A stretch of DNA of 64,000 nt from NCBI GenBank assembly GCA_012976225.1, contig JAAVVG010000001.1, positions 2,166,208 to 2,230,207 on the forward strand, given 5' to 3'. This document shows positions 33,632 to 46,913 of this stretch, in pieces. A program made the translations under genes and the position numbers. Below the pieces are notes generated by a model, which made no database searches, was not told the origin of the DNA, and saw only the letters and a list, made by a program, of their open reading frames with translations. The stretch is from Golubevia sp. BC0850. Its lineage: Eukaryota > Basidiomycota > Exobasidiomycetes > Golubeviales > Golubeviaceae. Each line of letters starts with the position of its first letter. The first letter of the stretch is position 1.

Positions 33632-36600
33632 ATGCCCTGTCCTTGTTCCTCCATCAGATTTGTTTCTACTTCAAGACTTCCACTTCAACTTTCCTTCTAT
33701 CAACCAAACTTACCCGCTAATTCAAGTCCAATCATCAAAAGAAGAGCTTCCACCACTCGAGCCGTTCGAAAACCTGGTTCAAAGCGGTCAGAGAAGCCTG
33801 TGGATCTCGAGCCTCCAATCACTCAAACGATCTCTGGAACCAAGAAGAAAGCTGAGAAAAAGCTGTTCTCCGAACTACCTACTCGAGCCTTTGGAGCAGA
33901 TGGTGTCTTGGTAGAGCCTTTAGAGAGATACGTTCAAGAATCCAAAGGTCGAAGTCGAAGGAAAAAGTCTTCACTTTCTCAAGATCTTACCTCTTCAATC
34001 ACCGAAACGATAAGTTCGGTCACTTCAAAACCAAGTCGAAAATCTACTCTCAATTCCTTAGCTTCAGAATTAGGACCAACAGGACAAGCGTGGCCACCCT
34101 TAGCAAAGCAAGTTCTATCAAATCTTCAAGCTTTTCCAAATTGCATTCTCCTAACTCGGGTTGGTGGATTTTATGAATCTTACTTCGATCAATCTTCCTT
34201 GATTGCTAACATGCTGGGGATTAAGTTAGCTACTAGGAATTGGGGTGGAAGGAATGTTGGAATGGCTGGTTTCCCACTTCAACAACTGGAAAAGTACCTT
34301 AAGATTTTAGTTCAAGAAAATGGGAAATTGGTTGCTATTTGTGAAGAATTCAAAGGGTTTGAAAGTGATCGAGAGAGCTTTGGTGAAGAGGATACAGAGT
34401 TAGAAGATGGTAAGAAGAAAAAGAAGACCAAGAAGAAAGACAACTTTCAATTGAATGAAACTCAAACTATCACGAGAAGAGTCACAAGAGTTGTATCACC
34501 TGGAACTCTGATTGATGAGAAGTTTTTGGATCCGTTCAGAAACAACTACATTTTGGCCGTTTCTGCTATTTCAAGCTCATCCGGATCTTCTTCTTCAACG
34601 GATTCTTCTTCCTCAACTTCAAAATCCTATGAATACGGATTGGCATGGTTAGATCTTAGTACAGCAGACTTTACAACTACCATTTGTAACGATTCTGAAA
34701 GTTTGAGAGATGAGGTAGCAAGAATCATGGCTAGAGAAATCATCTTAGAACCTGGTGTCTTTGATTTAGGCAAGAGAAAAGTTTCGATTCCCAACGAAGA
34801 AGAAACAGAATTCGAAAGATCAGATCATCCAATTTGGGAAGTCATAGATCCTGGAAACGTTATGATCTCTTTCTCTTCACTTCCAACTACTTCGCAACCT
34901 TCAACTCATGATCAGGAGTTCCCATACAACGTTCAAGATTTAAATCTACCTGTTTATACGATACCTGAATCTAGAGCCGTTTCTCAGCTCACTTCATACT
35001 TAAAGACCAGACTTTTGGAACTTACTAATGAAGGAACTGGAATGGAAATGGATTTACTGGCTTCTGAATCTCCAATGAGAAGAATGAGAGAGGACAACAT
35101 GTTGATCGATGCTCATACTCTTTCGTCTTTGGAAATTAGAGAAGCTTTCAGAGACGGGAACGTTAGTCATAGAGGATCTCTGAGTAGTGTCATGAGAGGA
35201 ACCGTCACTAGGGGTGGTACCAGGTTGCTCGGAGAGTGGTTAAGTGAGTGGGCCAAAACATCTCTACTTCTTCTCTCTGTTGCTTGTTCCTGATCTCCTG
35301 TTGACTTCCTCGCTCCCCAGCTTCTCCATCGACATCTCTTCTAGTCATTCAATCTCGACACTCACTAGTTTCTCTCTTCTGTTCGCGAGCTTTCTTAAGA
35401 GATGACCTGAGATCAACTCTCAGAAGAGGTGCAGGAGACATTTCAAGAGTCTTACAAAGGATCACTACCAGAAGAAATGATGAGCAAGATTTACTGGAAA
35501 TTCGAGATTTCATACATACCTGCCATTCGGTCGTCAAGAAGCTTAGAGAAGAACTTCAGGAGATCGGGGAGGAGATCTTGGAGCTCCAATGGGAGTCGGA
35601 AAAGAGTTTGGATCTGACTAGGAAAGAAGAGCTTATGAAAAGAAAGGAGGAAAGAAACCAGACGAGGAGTTCTTTAGAAAGCATAATTGACAGCTTTAGG
35701 GATTTGACTTCTTTGGGCAGAGAGCTGGGGGAAGCTATCGATGAGAGAGTTATGGAGCTTAGAGCTAGAAGTCAAGAGGCCGTGGCCAGACAGATGGAAG
35801 AGGAAGTAGCTGTCGCTAGTGGGAACGCTGGTCTTGGAGGTGGGGAGACTTCAACTCTTGCTTCTGGTCCTGCCGTTGCAGAGGATGGCAAGAAGAACAG
35901 GAAGCGGAAAGGTGACGTCGCCGAAGAGAGACCAGATCTGTGGGGCCAAGATTTTGATCATTTGATTCGACCTTCGTGAGTATCATGCACCGGTTTCGAA
36001 CGTTCCCTCCTGCTTCTTGGCTTCTGATCCTTCCTATTCCCTTCCACTTCGATCGACAATCGACCCCTTATCAGAACGTCGAAAGTCCTGCAGTCTCTGA
36101 CAGACGAACACACCAAACTCCGTCGAGAGGCAAGGATTCTGGAAGACGATCTTCGAGTGCGATTCCGATCAGATAAGGTGGCTCTCAAGCAGCTTATGGG
36201 ACAAGGTTATATCGTCCACCTTCAAGATTACCGTTCTCGATCCTCAAAAGACCCAGCATTCTCTCTGTCCTCAATCGAGCATGAGCTCTCCTTATCTCCA
36301 GGCTACAGAGGGAAAACAACCCGGAGCTACTATTTCGACATTTGGACATCTCTCGGTTCTAAAATCTCAAGGTTAATGGAGGAAATCAAATCAAAGGAAT
36401 CTCACGAACTCGAACGACTAAGAATGCTATCCTTAGAATCTATCTCTCACTTACGAAAGAACTCAAAGTTAATCGACCAACTGGACGTCTTGCTTGGATT
36501 CTCTCAGCTTGCTTCGGAATTCAATCTTGTCAGACCGGAGATGACGAATGACCTCAGCTTCGAGATCAAAGGTGGAAGACATCTTAGTGTCGAACTTGGA

Positions 36601-37552
36601 CTCTTGGAACATGGAAGATTGTTTCATCGAAACGACTGTAGTTTGGATTACGAAACTTCTAGGGTCCAACTGATCACAGGTCCGAATATGGGAGGCAAGT
36701 CAACGTTTCTTCGACAGAACGCTTTGATCTCTATCCTTGCTCAATCTGGAAGCTTCGTTCCCGCTGAAGAGGCTAAGGTCGGAATCGTCGATAGAGTTTT
36801 CAGTCGAGTTGGAGCAAAAGATGATCTTTTCAGAGATCGAAGTACTTTCAGTGAGTTTCTTTTGTTTTCCTTTGCATTCCGCTTTCGCTTTTCTGATTCC
36901 TCTTTCCCTTCCTTTTCTTCTTCTTCAGTGGTCGAGATGCAAGAGACAGGTCAAATCTTGAGAAGAGCAACTCCGAAGTCTTTGGTCATCTGTGATGAAG
37001 TAGGAAGAGGAACAACAACCTCAGTCGGACTTTCTATTGCTTTCGCAACTATCCATGAACTTCACAACACAAACAAGTGCAGAACCTTGTTCGCCACTCA
37101 CTTCCATGAACTGGCGGATATGCTTGGGTGGAAAGAGGAAGAAGAAATCTCAAGAGAACTTACGAAGAAACACAATTTCGCAGGCGTCGATTTCTTTTGC
37201 ACTGACGTTGACGAATCGACAGTGAGTTTGAGGATAGTTTCTCGGTCGTATTCAACCCTCAATGATGACTGACCATTCGTCTATCTCTTTCGATCTTCGA
37301 TCTTTCTTTCAGCCCGACACCATCGTGTATTCTCACTCTCTACGTAGAGGAGTCAATCGTGAATCTTCGGGGTTGAAGGTCGCGAGATTAGCTGAGATGC
37401 CTTCAAAAGCTGTCGACGTAGCAGACAAGTGTTTGAAATGGCTCAGACTTCGTGGGAAAGAGGCGGGAGAGGAACATTCTCCAGAAGGCGATGGATCATT
37501 GGTCAGTGACAGAGACCTGGAGAGACTAACTGAGATTCTTGAGACGGAATGA
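33632..37552 (+). CDS. MSH1: Mitochondrial MutS homologue MSH1
   Basis: A MutS-family ATPase for mitochondrial DNA mismatch repair. Five exons: 33632-35243, 35321-35975, 36075-36850, 36929-37221 and 37313-37552. The N-terminus ([17 protein letters not shown], Arg/Ser-rich, few acids) looks like a transit peptide. MutS domain I follows with [20 protein letters not shown] (the mismatch-contact FYE motif), then [20 protein letters not shown]. Exon 2 starts [16 protein letters not shown] in the core lever. The ATPase has Walker [44 protein letters not shown], Walker [20 protein letters not shown] and [13 protein letters not shown]. Frame joins are exact, except that exon 3's acceptor is less certain. 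The VGGFYE motif and transit peptide separate MSH1 from nuclear MSH2-6. Confidence 0.9.
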
Positions 37553-37750
37553 GGGCTCGGTAGGGTGTACTGTATCATTTACTTCTGTCACTTGGAAGGG
37601 GGCTTTTTTTCTAGAAAATAAAAAGATTCAGTCGTGTTTAACAAGTCAAGGTGGTGAACTTTGGGGGCAGAAAGCAGAAAGAGAGCGAAAGAGAAAGAGA
37701 GAGCATAGGCAAAAAGCAGAGTTGTCTCAGAATAGAAGTGGTATTCTTCT

Positions 37751-40700
37751 TTAAGTACTTGAAGGAGCCATCTCTTGATCTTCGTCAGGATCGGGCAAGG
37801 TGAAGTGAGCGAGGTAATCTTGGTAATTCTTTCTCATCTGAGGGGGCAAAGACATTTCAGAACGAATTCAAGTCAGTATGATAAGCTTTTGAGAAGATGA
37901 CGATAGAGCTCAAACACTCACCCTTTCTTCATTAGTTTTGCCAGTGTAGCTAGCGAGAGACAAAGCCATTTCACAGAAGAGTTTCCCCTCATCCAATCTA
38001 TTGACGTTGAAGAGCATTACCCCTCTGTCCCAAGCTTCGGAGAGAAGCCATTGAACCTCATCGGCAGGATAAGCGAACTTCAAATCGCAGTGACTTTTAC
38101 AGCGTTCCAGAATGGCTTGCGATTCTTTGAAGAGACCTAGAACTTCTTCCGTGATGGAGTCGTCTCTCATCTTCCAAGAGATCAACGTTCTCTGCCAAGC
38201 TGAAAGCCTCGCGATGGAGACAGCATCGTTGGATAGACTGAGGGAGTGAACGGTGGTCTAGATTAGGTTAAGATAAGAAGGAAAGAGAAATCGGGATGTT
38301 AGAGAATCGTTCGACGAGACCTAACTGGGGATCTTTGCTTCTGGGGTATACTCGCCTGAAGAAGTTCTAACACTAGCGCTTCAGGAGCGTTTTTCTGTCT
38401 CCAGAGCATGTCCGTTAGCTGCTCCCAAAGGACGAGAGGGAGAGGATTTGAGTCGTCCGATTGAAGTATTTGAGCTTTGGCTTCGGTGACTTTCCAGTCT
38501 CCAACTTCGATGAGAGCTTCCCATTCCAGGAGCAGAAGGGTGTATTGAACGTTTGTGAAGCGATCGTCCCCATCAATGATCTCGATTTCAGAGAACAGCT
38601 TTTTGGCTTCCTCGACTTCTTTCAAAAGGTTTACGAAACTTGCGATGCGCTGCTCGTCGGCGAGATGTTCGAAAGAAGGGATCAAGGATCGTCGTCAGCA
38701 AACACAGAGAAGGCAAAAGAGAGACTCTGTAACTTACCTCCTCCTTTACCCCGAGCTCTCTTGCTCCAGCAGCACTCGCAACGATCGAGACCACTCTGCT
38801 CCAAACTTTCATCTCTTTGACTTCGGCTCCGGGCTCAGGAGCGAGTTTCTCTGACAGTTGCAAGAGCTGAAAGAAGATGAATGTCAGAACCTCGTCGAGG
38901 TGGAAACTCGAATTAGCTACGAACTCACAGAGAGAGCAGCTCTGAAGAGCTGGACTACTATCTTCAGATCTACGGTTTCCAAGTTCTGAAGAGCCAGGTT
39001 GTAAACCGTTCGAGCCATCCATACCGATTCTTTTCCAGTCTGAGGTCCAGATGGAGCAGCTTCGAGAGCTTCGGAGGCTAAGACAAACCAGGAGGAAGAG
39101 AGAGAGATTCCTGATGTCAGGTGACCACCAAGGGGAGAGAAAGGTCTAAGGGTAGCTCACATTGATTCAGGATTCCGAGAAGGAAGTTGAGAGACTCCGA
39201 ATTGAGTTTGGAAAGATTGAAAGTCTCTGGAATCGACATCTTGACGATACTCCTGTGAGCGGAGGTGATCAGAGGAACAAGCAGAGATGAGCTGTGATTC
39301 GGATTGAGCCCACACCTAGCTTGAAGTGGAGCTACGACCAGTCAACTTACCTGTTCAGAGCCACAGGATTGATCTCATCAGCGAGGTTTGGTTCGGTTTC
39401 AACTCTTGTTGACAGAAAAGACAAGCTTTTGAGGAGAAGTCCCGAATGTTTTGAGCTTTCGCACTCTTTGATGATCTGATAAAGAGACTTTAGAGAGTCA
39501 GAGATTAAAGCTCTGAAAAGTTGGAAGATGAAGGATCAGCTTGAAACTCACGTTCAGGAGCATGCTTCCTTGGAAATCGGTCGCTTGGACAAGATTGGTC
39601 AAAGCAGCGACGGCAGCCTTTTCTGAACCCAAAGTTCCGATACGAAGGTTTGCTATGAATTCGAGATGGAAAGTAGTTGCAGAAGGGCCACATCTAGCAG
39701 GAATCTGATTCAGATACTCGATAGCTTTCTTGTTCTGACCAACTTGAAGGAAGCAAAAGCAAATCTTCCTGTATCCTTTCGCCAAGTTGTTAGGAGTAGA
39801 AGATTCGAAAGCCTTGTTCACCGAGAGCGCGAAGAAATTGGTAGCTTGCTCCCATTCTTCCCTATCACAGTGGAATTGACCTGCCTTCCACAGAGAAGCT
39901 TGACAAGCAAAGGTTGCATCTGCTGGTAGCTCGTAAGTAGGGTTCGAAGAGACGACTGGGATCGGAAAGGAGCAGGAGGCAAAGGCAAATCAGAAACAGG
40001 GAGACTTTCCTTTCGATTCTACTCGGTTGAATCTCTTCGAGATCTTGTCCATGCACTCACTCGCAAGCATGGCTTCGAAAGTCTCCAGGCTTTCTCGAGT
40101 AGAAATAGAGAAAGTAAAAGTCAAAAGTACCACCGAAACGAATTCGTGTCCTTCTTGATCCAGAGTAGCGTGCAAGATCATCTTGAAACCATCTGAGTAG
40201 AAGGTCTTACGACTTGAATTGGCACGTAGAAGACGAAGGACATTGTTGATGTTCATTTGAGACATTCTAAGACTTCCACAAATTCTATGGAAGCTAGAAG
40301 ATAGATCCTCTTCACTTCTATCACGCTTGCTGTGAATTTCGAAGCGGAGGAAGTCGAGACGAGAATCGGAGGTTGGTTCACCACGAGACCTACGTAGTTT
40401 CGAATACTCGTTGAGCGAAAGTTCTGCTGAAGCTAGAAGAGTTGGTTCTTCATCGGATGCCAGAAGACATGCTCTAGATAACTTTCTAAGAGCTCTTGAG
40501 AGAAGATTTGATACTTGGGGAGTAGCGAAGCTTTCGATTTTTTCCAGGATCCTGATTCCTGATTGAAGCCACTTGACAGATTTAAGGTATTCTTTTCCTT
40601 CGTTCAGTAGTGAGACTCCATATTGAATGCTTGCTTCGGCCACTTCGGTTCGAAGCAGAACAGTTGAAGGTTCAGAAGGAGAGGTACTGAAGTCACCGAT

Positions 40701-41731
40701 GGCTTTAGTCAGGTAGAACTCTTTGAGCACCAAGTTTGATTTGAGAGACTCCTACAGTAAAGAGAGATCCAAATAAAGTTCAGAGACAGTTCGATTACAA
40801 ACGAAGTCGTTCTGCTGACACTCACTATGAAACTACGAGTGAGCCAATACTTCTGCAGAGTCAAAGATTTTTCAGTACTGGCTTTCATCTTGATCGATAG
40901 ACTTTCGAGCTGTTAGTTGTGTCCGAGAGAGAGAGAGAGAGAGAAATCAGTCACCATCGCTATCTTGCATAAGTCGACTCGAAGCTCACCTCGGCAGCCC
41001 TCTCAAATAAGATCTCTCCGCCTCTGAATTCTCCAGAGTCACCCATTGCTTGAAGTGCTCTAGTGAATATCTTCAGAAATTTGAGCAGGTTTTGGTCTTC
41101 AGCCAGAGGACGAGGGCTCCCTAAGTCGATCAGAAGGACTGCGGCTCTACGTGCTGGAGAAGTCGAATGTATGCGGGCGAAATTCAGTGTCTCATCAGTT
41201 CTCCGTTAATGATAGTAGTGACAGATCATTGTTGTGTCAGGGGAGATCTAGAATACTGACCAAACGCTACGACAGAAGAACAAATTCCAGCAGATTGGCG
41301 AAGGAGAATGCTTTGATTCCAAATCTCAACTCCTGAAACACAAGTCGGATTGAACGAGATCAGAAACTTAACTGGAGAGAAAGAGTCAAACGAAGAATTA
41401 AAGGATGTCTTACCTGCTCTGTCCAACTCTTCCGAGCGTTTGGAGGAACGATCAAAGGTCTTGATGAATTCTGTTGTCAGAAGCGCCAACTGCTTGAGGT
41501 CTCCAACAGTATGACCACTTGGAGCTTCGTCTCTCTGAATCTTATTCAAGATGGAAGAGGCCAATTCTGGGAGAAGGGAAGAGAGAAGAACAACGTGAGG
41601 GGAAGGCGGCAGAGTGAGTCCAATGGAAAATTGAGCTCGTCTTCTCTTCTCGAGAACTCACTCAAAATCTTGTCCAAATCTTGATTTTCATCTGGAATTG
41701 TCTTGTTCCAGGGATTTTGAGAAGGTGGCAT
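37751..41731 (-). CDS. ZIP4: Meiotic crossover protein ZIP4/SPO22
   Basis: A helix-rich TPR protein of the ZMM group that promotes class I crossovers at meiotic recombination sites. Many short introns. The start exon reads MPPSQNPWNKTIPDENQDLD (ATG 41731); the end reads NYQDYLAHFTLPDPDEDQEM and stops TAA at 37751-37753. Near the C-terminus, EVQWLLSEAWDRGVMLFNVN followed by RLDEGKLFCEMALSLASYTG is the Spo22 domain signature (EW.....WN.G). Repeated helix pairs such as YLNQIPARCGPSATTFHLEF and IQYGVSLLNEGKEYLKSVKW run through the body. About 1,000 residues, in the family range. Exon edges were only partly traced. MSH1 converges on it with about 200 bp between stops. Confidence 0.82.
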
Positions 41732-42128
41732 GATGTGATGTGTCTGGAAATTTGAGTTGTTGGTTGAGAAGAAAAGATGGATGGGTTCGTCGATTCAAAA
41801 AGAGAGCCGTGCTCAGAGGCGATTAGATTCCTCAAGAATCGTCACGCTGCCATAAATGGTTCCACGAAAGACGAAAAACTAAGAAAGAAAAGTAGTGAGA
41901 TGAAGTGCGATTCAAGAAATGAAGAGGGGGAACGTGTGGGAAGACTGTTCAATATTCTTGAGTGAAAGTGAGTGGAAAGGTATAGAACGAGCAGGGAACA
42001 AGAACTGAATCACCGAAATGCGAGCAAAGCAGGTAGGAATAGTAAAAGACGAGACTCAGAAGAGCGAAACTGCGAGAGTCTCGGTACTCTTTGACTCTAC
42101 GTCTGAAAGAAAGAAAGCCATGTCTCGA
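41732..42128. promoter_or_regulatory. ZIP4 upstream region
   Basis: About 400 bp that should contain the ZIP4 promoter and the 3' UTR of the GST gene. No convincing meiotic control element was recognised. Confidence 0.35.
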
Positions 42129-43458
42129 CTATTGAGCAGGGCCATAGGCATAAGGACCACCCTTCTCCAAGCCTCTTTTGTAAGCAGGTCTTGACTGGAT
42201 CTTCTCGACGTAAGCTCTAACACTGGGGTCCATTTCTTGAACCCTTCCAGCGCAAGCTGCTTCTAGAGGGAAAGCCATCTGAAAATCAGCGGAAGTGGGG
42301 TTCTGATGAATAGAGAGGTAAAGAGGTAAGTCAAAGGCAAATATGTCAGATTATGAAGGAGAAAGGTCACAGAGGTCGAGATTCCTTTCGAACCTTTGAG
42401 AGACTTGTCAAACTCACTCCATCTTTGTCTCCTCCAGCCCACCATCCTCCATTGAGCTTCTTGCATTCATCGCCGACGAATCCCATCTTGCTGTTAACCT
42501 ATACGAACAAAGGGGAATCGGAAAGGAGTCAACCAAGAAGCACACAGGCAGCGTGCGATACTTCAAATCGACAGAAAACTCACATCAGGATCGACGAATT
42601 TGGAGTTGACTCCCGAACAGACGGCATTGACAAGAGGTCTGACGAGGAAAGGTGCTTGAGTCGGAATGATAGTGAAGATCAATTTCATGACGAGAGTAGG
42701 CATGAGAGATCCTTCAGCAAAGTGACTCCAGAATCTATCAAGATCTACGTTATCTGGAGAGGTGGCTACGAAACGACCATTTCCGTAGTGACGAATGATA
42801 TAGTCTGGAGGGGGAGGAGGGGGGAAGAGAGACAGGATTCAAGACGTCAATGTTGCTGGCTCTCAAAGTGACTTGTAACAAAGAGCGCTCTCGAAGCGAC
42901 TTGTAACAGAAACTGTTCGTAGATATAGTCGGAATATGATGCCAATTTCTAAGGATGATCTCTCTAATGAGTAACACACACACAGCAGAGAGCTTTCCCC
43001 GGATTCTCATCTTGAACTCCTTTCTGAATTTCCTTCTGCTACTCCCAGGCCTGTCCCTCCTTGAAATATATAGATGGCCTCCAGATCCGCCAGACTTCAA
43101 CTTCCAACGCTGCACTCTCCATCGACCTCAGCTGCAGCAGATCTGTCCAGATGGCCTCCTAATCTTCTCCACCTCATGCCTCATGGGTTTCGACTTCTTC
43201 TTCATCTATCTAATCCAACTCACCAACGATAGCCCCACTCTCAGCAATAGTTCTTGTCTTCTTACTTCCATCTTCAGCTGTGACCTCGTCAGTCAAAACT
43301 GGTGATTTACCAAGAGGATGCACTTGGATCAATTCCTTTGGAGCTCTCTGATCGGCTCCTCGTTGATAGTGTTTGATCTGGTACTCCAATCCCATCTCTT
43401 CTAAGAGCCATAGGACTCTTTGGGAACGAGAATTGTTTAGATGATGGACTGTTAGCAT
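42129..43458 (-). CDS. Glutathione S-transferase
   Basis: Conjugates glutathione to electrophiles in the cytosol. Exon 1 (from ATG 43458) encodes the thioredoxin-fold start MLTVHHLNNSRSQRVLWLLE and EMGLEYQIKHYQRGADQRAP, with the N-S-R motif near residue 9 where the catalytic Ser is expected, the cis-Pro region LGKSPVL and the glutathione-binding AESGAI. Exon 2 continues DYIIRHYGNGRFVATSPDNV and the helical domain. Later exons give GGWWAGGDKDGVS, MAFPLEAACA and the end RPAYKRGLEKGGPYAYGPAQ, stop TAG 42129-42131. The layout is close to fungal Gtt1-type GSTs. At least four exons; the exact middle boundaries were not all traced. Confidence 0.88.
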
Positions 43459-43740
43459 GTTGATGATGGTGTTGTTGGGAAGAAGAAAGGATGCGGATAA
43501 ACTGTTCCGACCTACCCGCCAAACAGTGCTCGACCAAACAGATCAAACAGAGGCTACTTTGAAGCCAGAAAAGGAAGTTAAAGTCACAAACTGTAAGGCG
43601 TAAGGGATTCGTTTTCCATTGACTTTGTCCTTTCATGATATTCGTACAAACTCTCTTTTCAACTTCAAAGCCCCTCTCCCTTTTCTCTCCACCCGACCCA
43701 GTTCATCTTCAAGGCCTGATCCAAAGGACATGCAAGACGC

Positions 43741-46700
43741 CTAGACCTGGTTCTTCGCCAATTGAACAGCGATCTTCACAGATCCAAGAAGAGCAGTCAA
43801 TTGAATTTTTTCAGATCCACCTGTTGAAAGACGATGTCTGTTGGAGAAGGTTCAGAAGATTCGAGAAAGAATGGAGGGACCAAAGGGGAAAGAAAATCAG
43901 TCAAAGGGCTTGGATGAACGAAACGAGAGAGAAGAGACGAGGAAAAGGGTCGTCACCTAATAGGAGCACTCTCTCGAGAGAAGTTGAAGCTCTACTAAGA
44001 GGCATGAACGATACTCACTCAGTACTGGCGATATGATCCAACAAATAGATTCTACTCTGAGGAGGTAAACCAATATCCGAGAGTAAATCAAAGATTCCAG
44101 AAATCATGTCCGCTAAAGCCATTCCTTTGGAAGTTTTGATGGTGTTGATTGCTAGGTGAAGTTGGAAGTTGATCGATGAAAACCATTGAAGTCGAGGAGA
44201 AGAATTGTGAAGAAGGAAGGAGAAAGAAAAGATCAGAAAGAGAGTCGACAGCTTGAACTCAAAAGAGAAACAAGCCCAAAATCTCAAATCTTGTGCACTC
44301 ACTTTTATAAGCAGTGCCGAAATCATCTGCCATCATACTATCGACGATGTCTTTGATATCATCCGGATGTGGATTTCCAGTACAGTTGTAGACAGTTGTT
44401 TCCTCGATTTTGTCGTAAGCTGCTGCACAAGCCTGAATGTCAAAGAATGTTTGGGGAAAATAAGAAGAGGCGCGAGTGAGCAGAGCAGAGCAAAGGGGCA
44501 AGAGTCTTCTGGTTGAGCCTGATTACGTCTGAGAACCATTGCTCCCGGAAACTCTCAAGAGAGAACAGAAAATCGACGCTTACCTGTAAAACATTCAAAG
44601 CTCTTCTCATATCTCCTTTACTCAACTTCAGCAGCGCTTCCTTTCCGTCTTGAGTAACTTCACATCTGTGGGCGGAAAGAATGAGGTGAACAGAGTAATT
44701 AGCACTGGATTGCTAATTCTCTGCAATGGTTTGCTATCTTCTTCTCTCCCTTTCTCCTGCATCTCTCCTACTCTCTCCCTTCTCTGCCCCCTCCCCTCTC
44801 ATTCCTTATTCTACTCACCCTTCATTCTCAATCACATGATTCAGCCTCTCCTCAACCTGATCCAATTCCAAAGGGTTGAACCTAAACCTTGTACAACGAC
44901 TTTGAATAGCTGGAATGATTTTGTTGACGTAATTGCAGATGATGCAGAATCGGACGTTCTTTGTGTATTGTTCGATGACTTGGTGAGATTTCAGTTGGTT
45001 TTTTTTTTGAAATGTTAAAGAGTTAGGTTTTGAAGAGAGGAAGCGAGAGAAGGAGGGGAGGTAGAGAAAGAAAGAAGAGAGAATAGGATTGGTTTAGCAA
45101 AAAATAAATGAGTGTGAAATCAAGAGAGGCAAAGTAAGAATGCACAAGATCTTTAGGGGCGGATGACCTTGAAAAAAGGGGGAGTAGAGGATCGAAGATT
45201 AGCAGAAAGCAACCAAACTCACCTCGACGTAAAGCACCCTGAGCAGCTTGAGTCATAGCATCCGCTTCATCTAAGACGATCAATTTGAATCCTCCTGGAT
45301 TACTGTTGAATCCCATCCAATTGAAAATATCAGAGGAAGAAGGTTGGTATGTTCATGTTAGGAAATCCAATGGACCGAAGAACAGAGCGTGGGATTGAAA
45401 AACAGATTTTCTTTGAACTAACCTGAATACATTCTTAGTAGAAGCGAAAGATTTGATTTGTTCTCTCACAACGTCGATTCCACGATCGTCTGAGGCATTC
45501 AACTGAAGGGATGAGAAGGGGGAGTGTGGAAAAGAAAATGGTCAGGAAAAAACAAAAATCGATTGGAAATGAAAGGTTCGAAACCACCTTCGTCTTTCAA
45601 GAGAGTGGAAGGCTGAATACTTCATAGACCTTGTCCCTAAAAGTCTGAGCCAGAACTGTTCTCAAAGCTTCCTTTCAAATCTAGCAAGTGAGAAATCCCT
45701 TTCCCTAAGAGCCAACAGAGGTGGCAAAACAACTAGACATCAAGCCCAATCTCTCTCGACTGCTCTCCTCAAACCTTGTGTATCCATGCTTGTTTCCAAA
45801 AAAGTTCCTTTCTCAATTCCATTCCTTTCTTTTTCACCATCCCCCTTCATCTTCATCTTCGTCCCTTCCCTCACTCTCTGTCTCTGGTCTCTCGATCATA
45901 AGCGTCTCTCAAAAAGATCCACCTCTTTTCCCAATCTAACCTACTCACCTCCAAAACATTCTGCCTGAAATTGTCTCCATAAATCTTTCTAGCCATAGCT
46001 AAGATGGTACTAGTCTTTCCAGTTCCAGGTGGTCCATAGAAGAGCATGTGTGGTAGACGTTCTTTTTCGATGAATTTCTCGACTGTGGAATGGGAGATAG
46101 GAGTAGGGTAAGCATATTAAGAAGGAATCAGAAGACAAAGCAGAGATGGGGAATGGAAGCGAAGAGATAGGGAATGGGAAAGAGAAGAGAGGGGAGGGGA
46201 GGGGAGAAGAGAGAGATAAGCTTAGGGGTGGATACTGACTTGTGGTAGTGATATCTCTATGAGAGACAAGATCATCTAGACTGTTTGGTCTGTATTTCTC
46301 GACCCTGTTTAGATGAGTAGGAAGAAGAGAGAATGGGGTTAGAGAAGAGGCTGACTTGAAAGTTGGTCCACCCTTCCTCTGCTGCTCGATGGTAAAAGTT
46401 CAAGATGAATGAATGAATGCCAGACAGCAGTTCGAGGTCTCAAGAACAATCACTTGAATGAAAGGATTTGGTGACTGAACCTTATAGCAGCTACCATCTT
46501 GACTGACTCCCCTTCCCCTTCATCTTCTCCTTCTCGTTCTGCCACTGTCTGCTGCTCCCGTCTTGTAAGCCGTGCTACTCTCTCATGGGCCACATCTCAT
46601 CCTTTTGAAGCAAAGTGTACGTGCATCTAATGTGCCACATCTGCTATTGGTGTAGAGAGAGTGACAACTCACCATGGAAGTAAATCGACCTCTGTCTCAT

Positions 46701-46806
46701 TAGCTTGAATAGCTTTCCCCTTTCCTTTGGCATTGGAAGTTGAAGCTACAGCTACAACTGGTGCCTCTACGTCTACTTCTGTCATGATGGAATCTTCTTG
46801 AGACAT
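43741..46806 (-). CDS. RFC3: Replication factor C subunit 3 (clamp loader)
   Basis: A small subunit of the RFC complex that loads PCNA. It is split into about ten short exons. From ATG 46806: MSQEDSIMTEVDVEAP, then PW|VEKYRPNSLDDLVSHRDI, Walker A in LPHMLFYGPPGTGKTSTILA, MARKIYGDNFRQNVLE|LNAS and DDRGIDVVREQIKSFAST, Walker B DEAD in FKLIVLDEADAMTQAAQGAL, sensor region VIEQYTKNVRFCIICNYVNK with the SRC arginine finger IIPAIQSRCTRFRFNPL, then LSKGDMRRALNVLQ, and the C-terminal collar ending STGGSEKIQLTALLGSVKIA with stop TAG 43741-43743. The sequence order fits Rfc3 (human RFC5) rather than Rfc2/Rfc4. Intron density is the highest in the window. Confidence 0.93.
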
Positions 46807-46913
46807 ATTTGTAGGATGATGCGCTGATGTTCAACGCTCAACATCGCTAGGCCCGTAGACCACCCTTGACTCCAAACGCGTCACGCTCCAACTCGACCCA
46901 AACTCCAACAACG
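46807..46913. promoter_or_regulatory. Very short bidirectional promoter RFC3/DNAJC9
   Basis: Only 107 bp lie between the two start codons if the DnaJ gene begins at 46914 (59 bp if it begins at the upstream ATG 46866). No TATA box seen. Confidence 0.5.
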
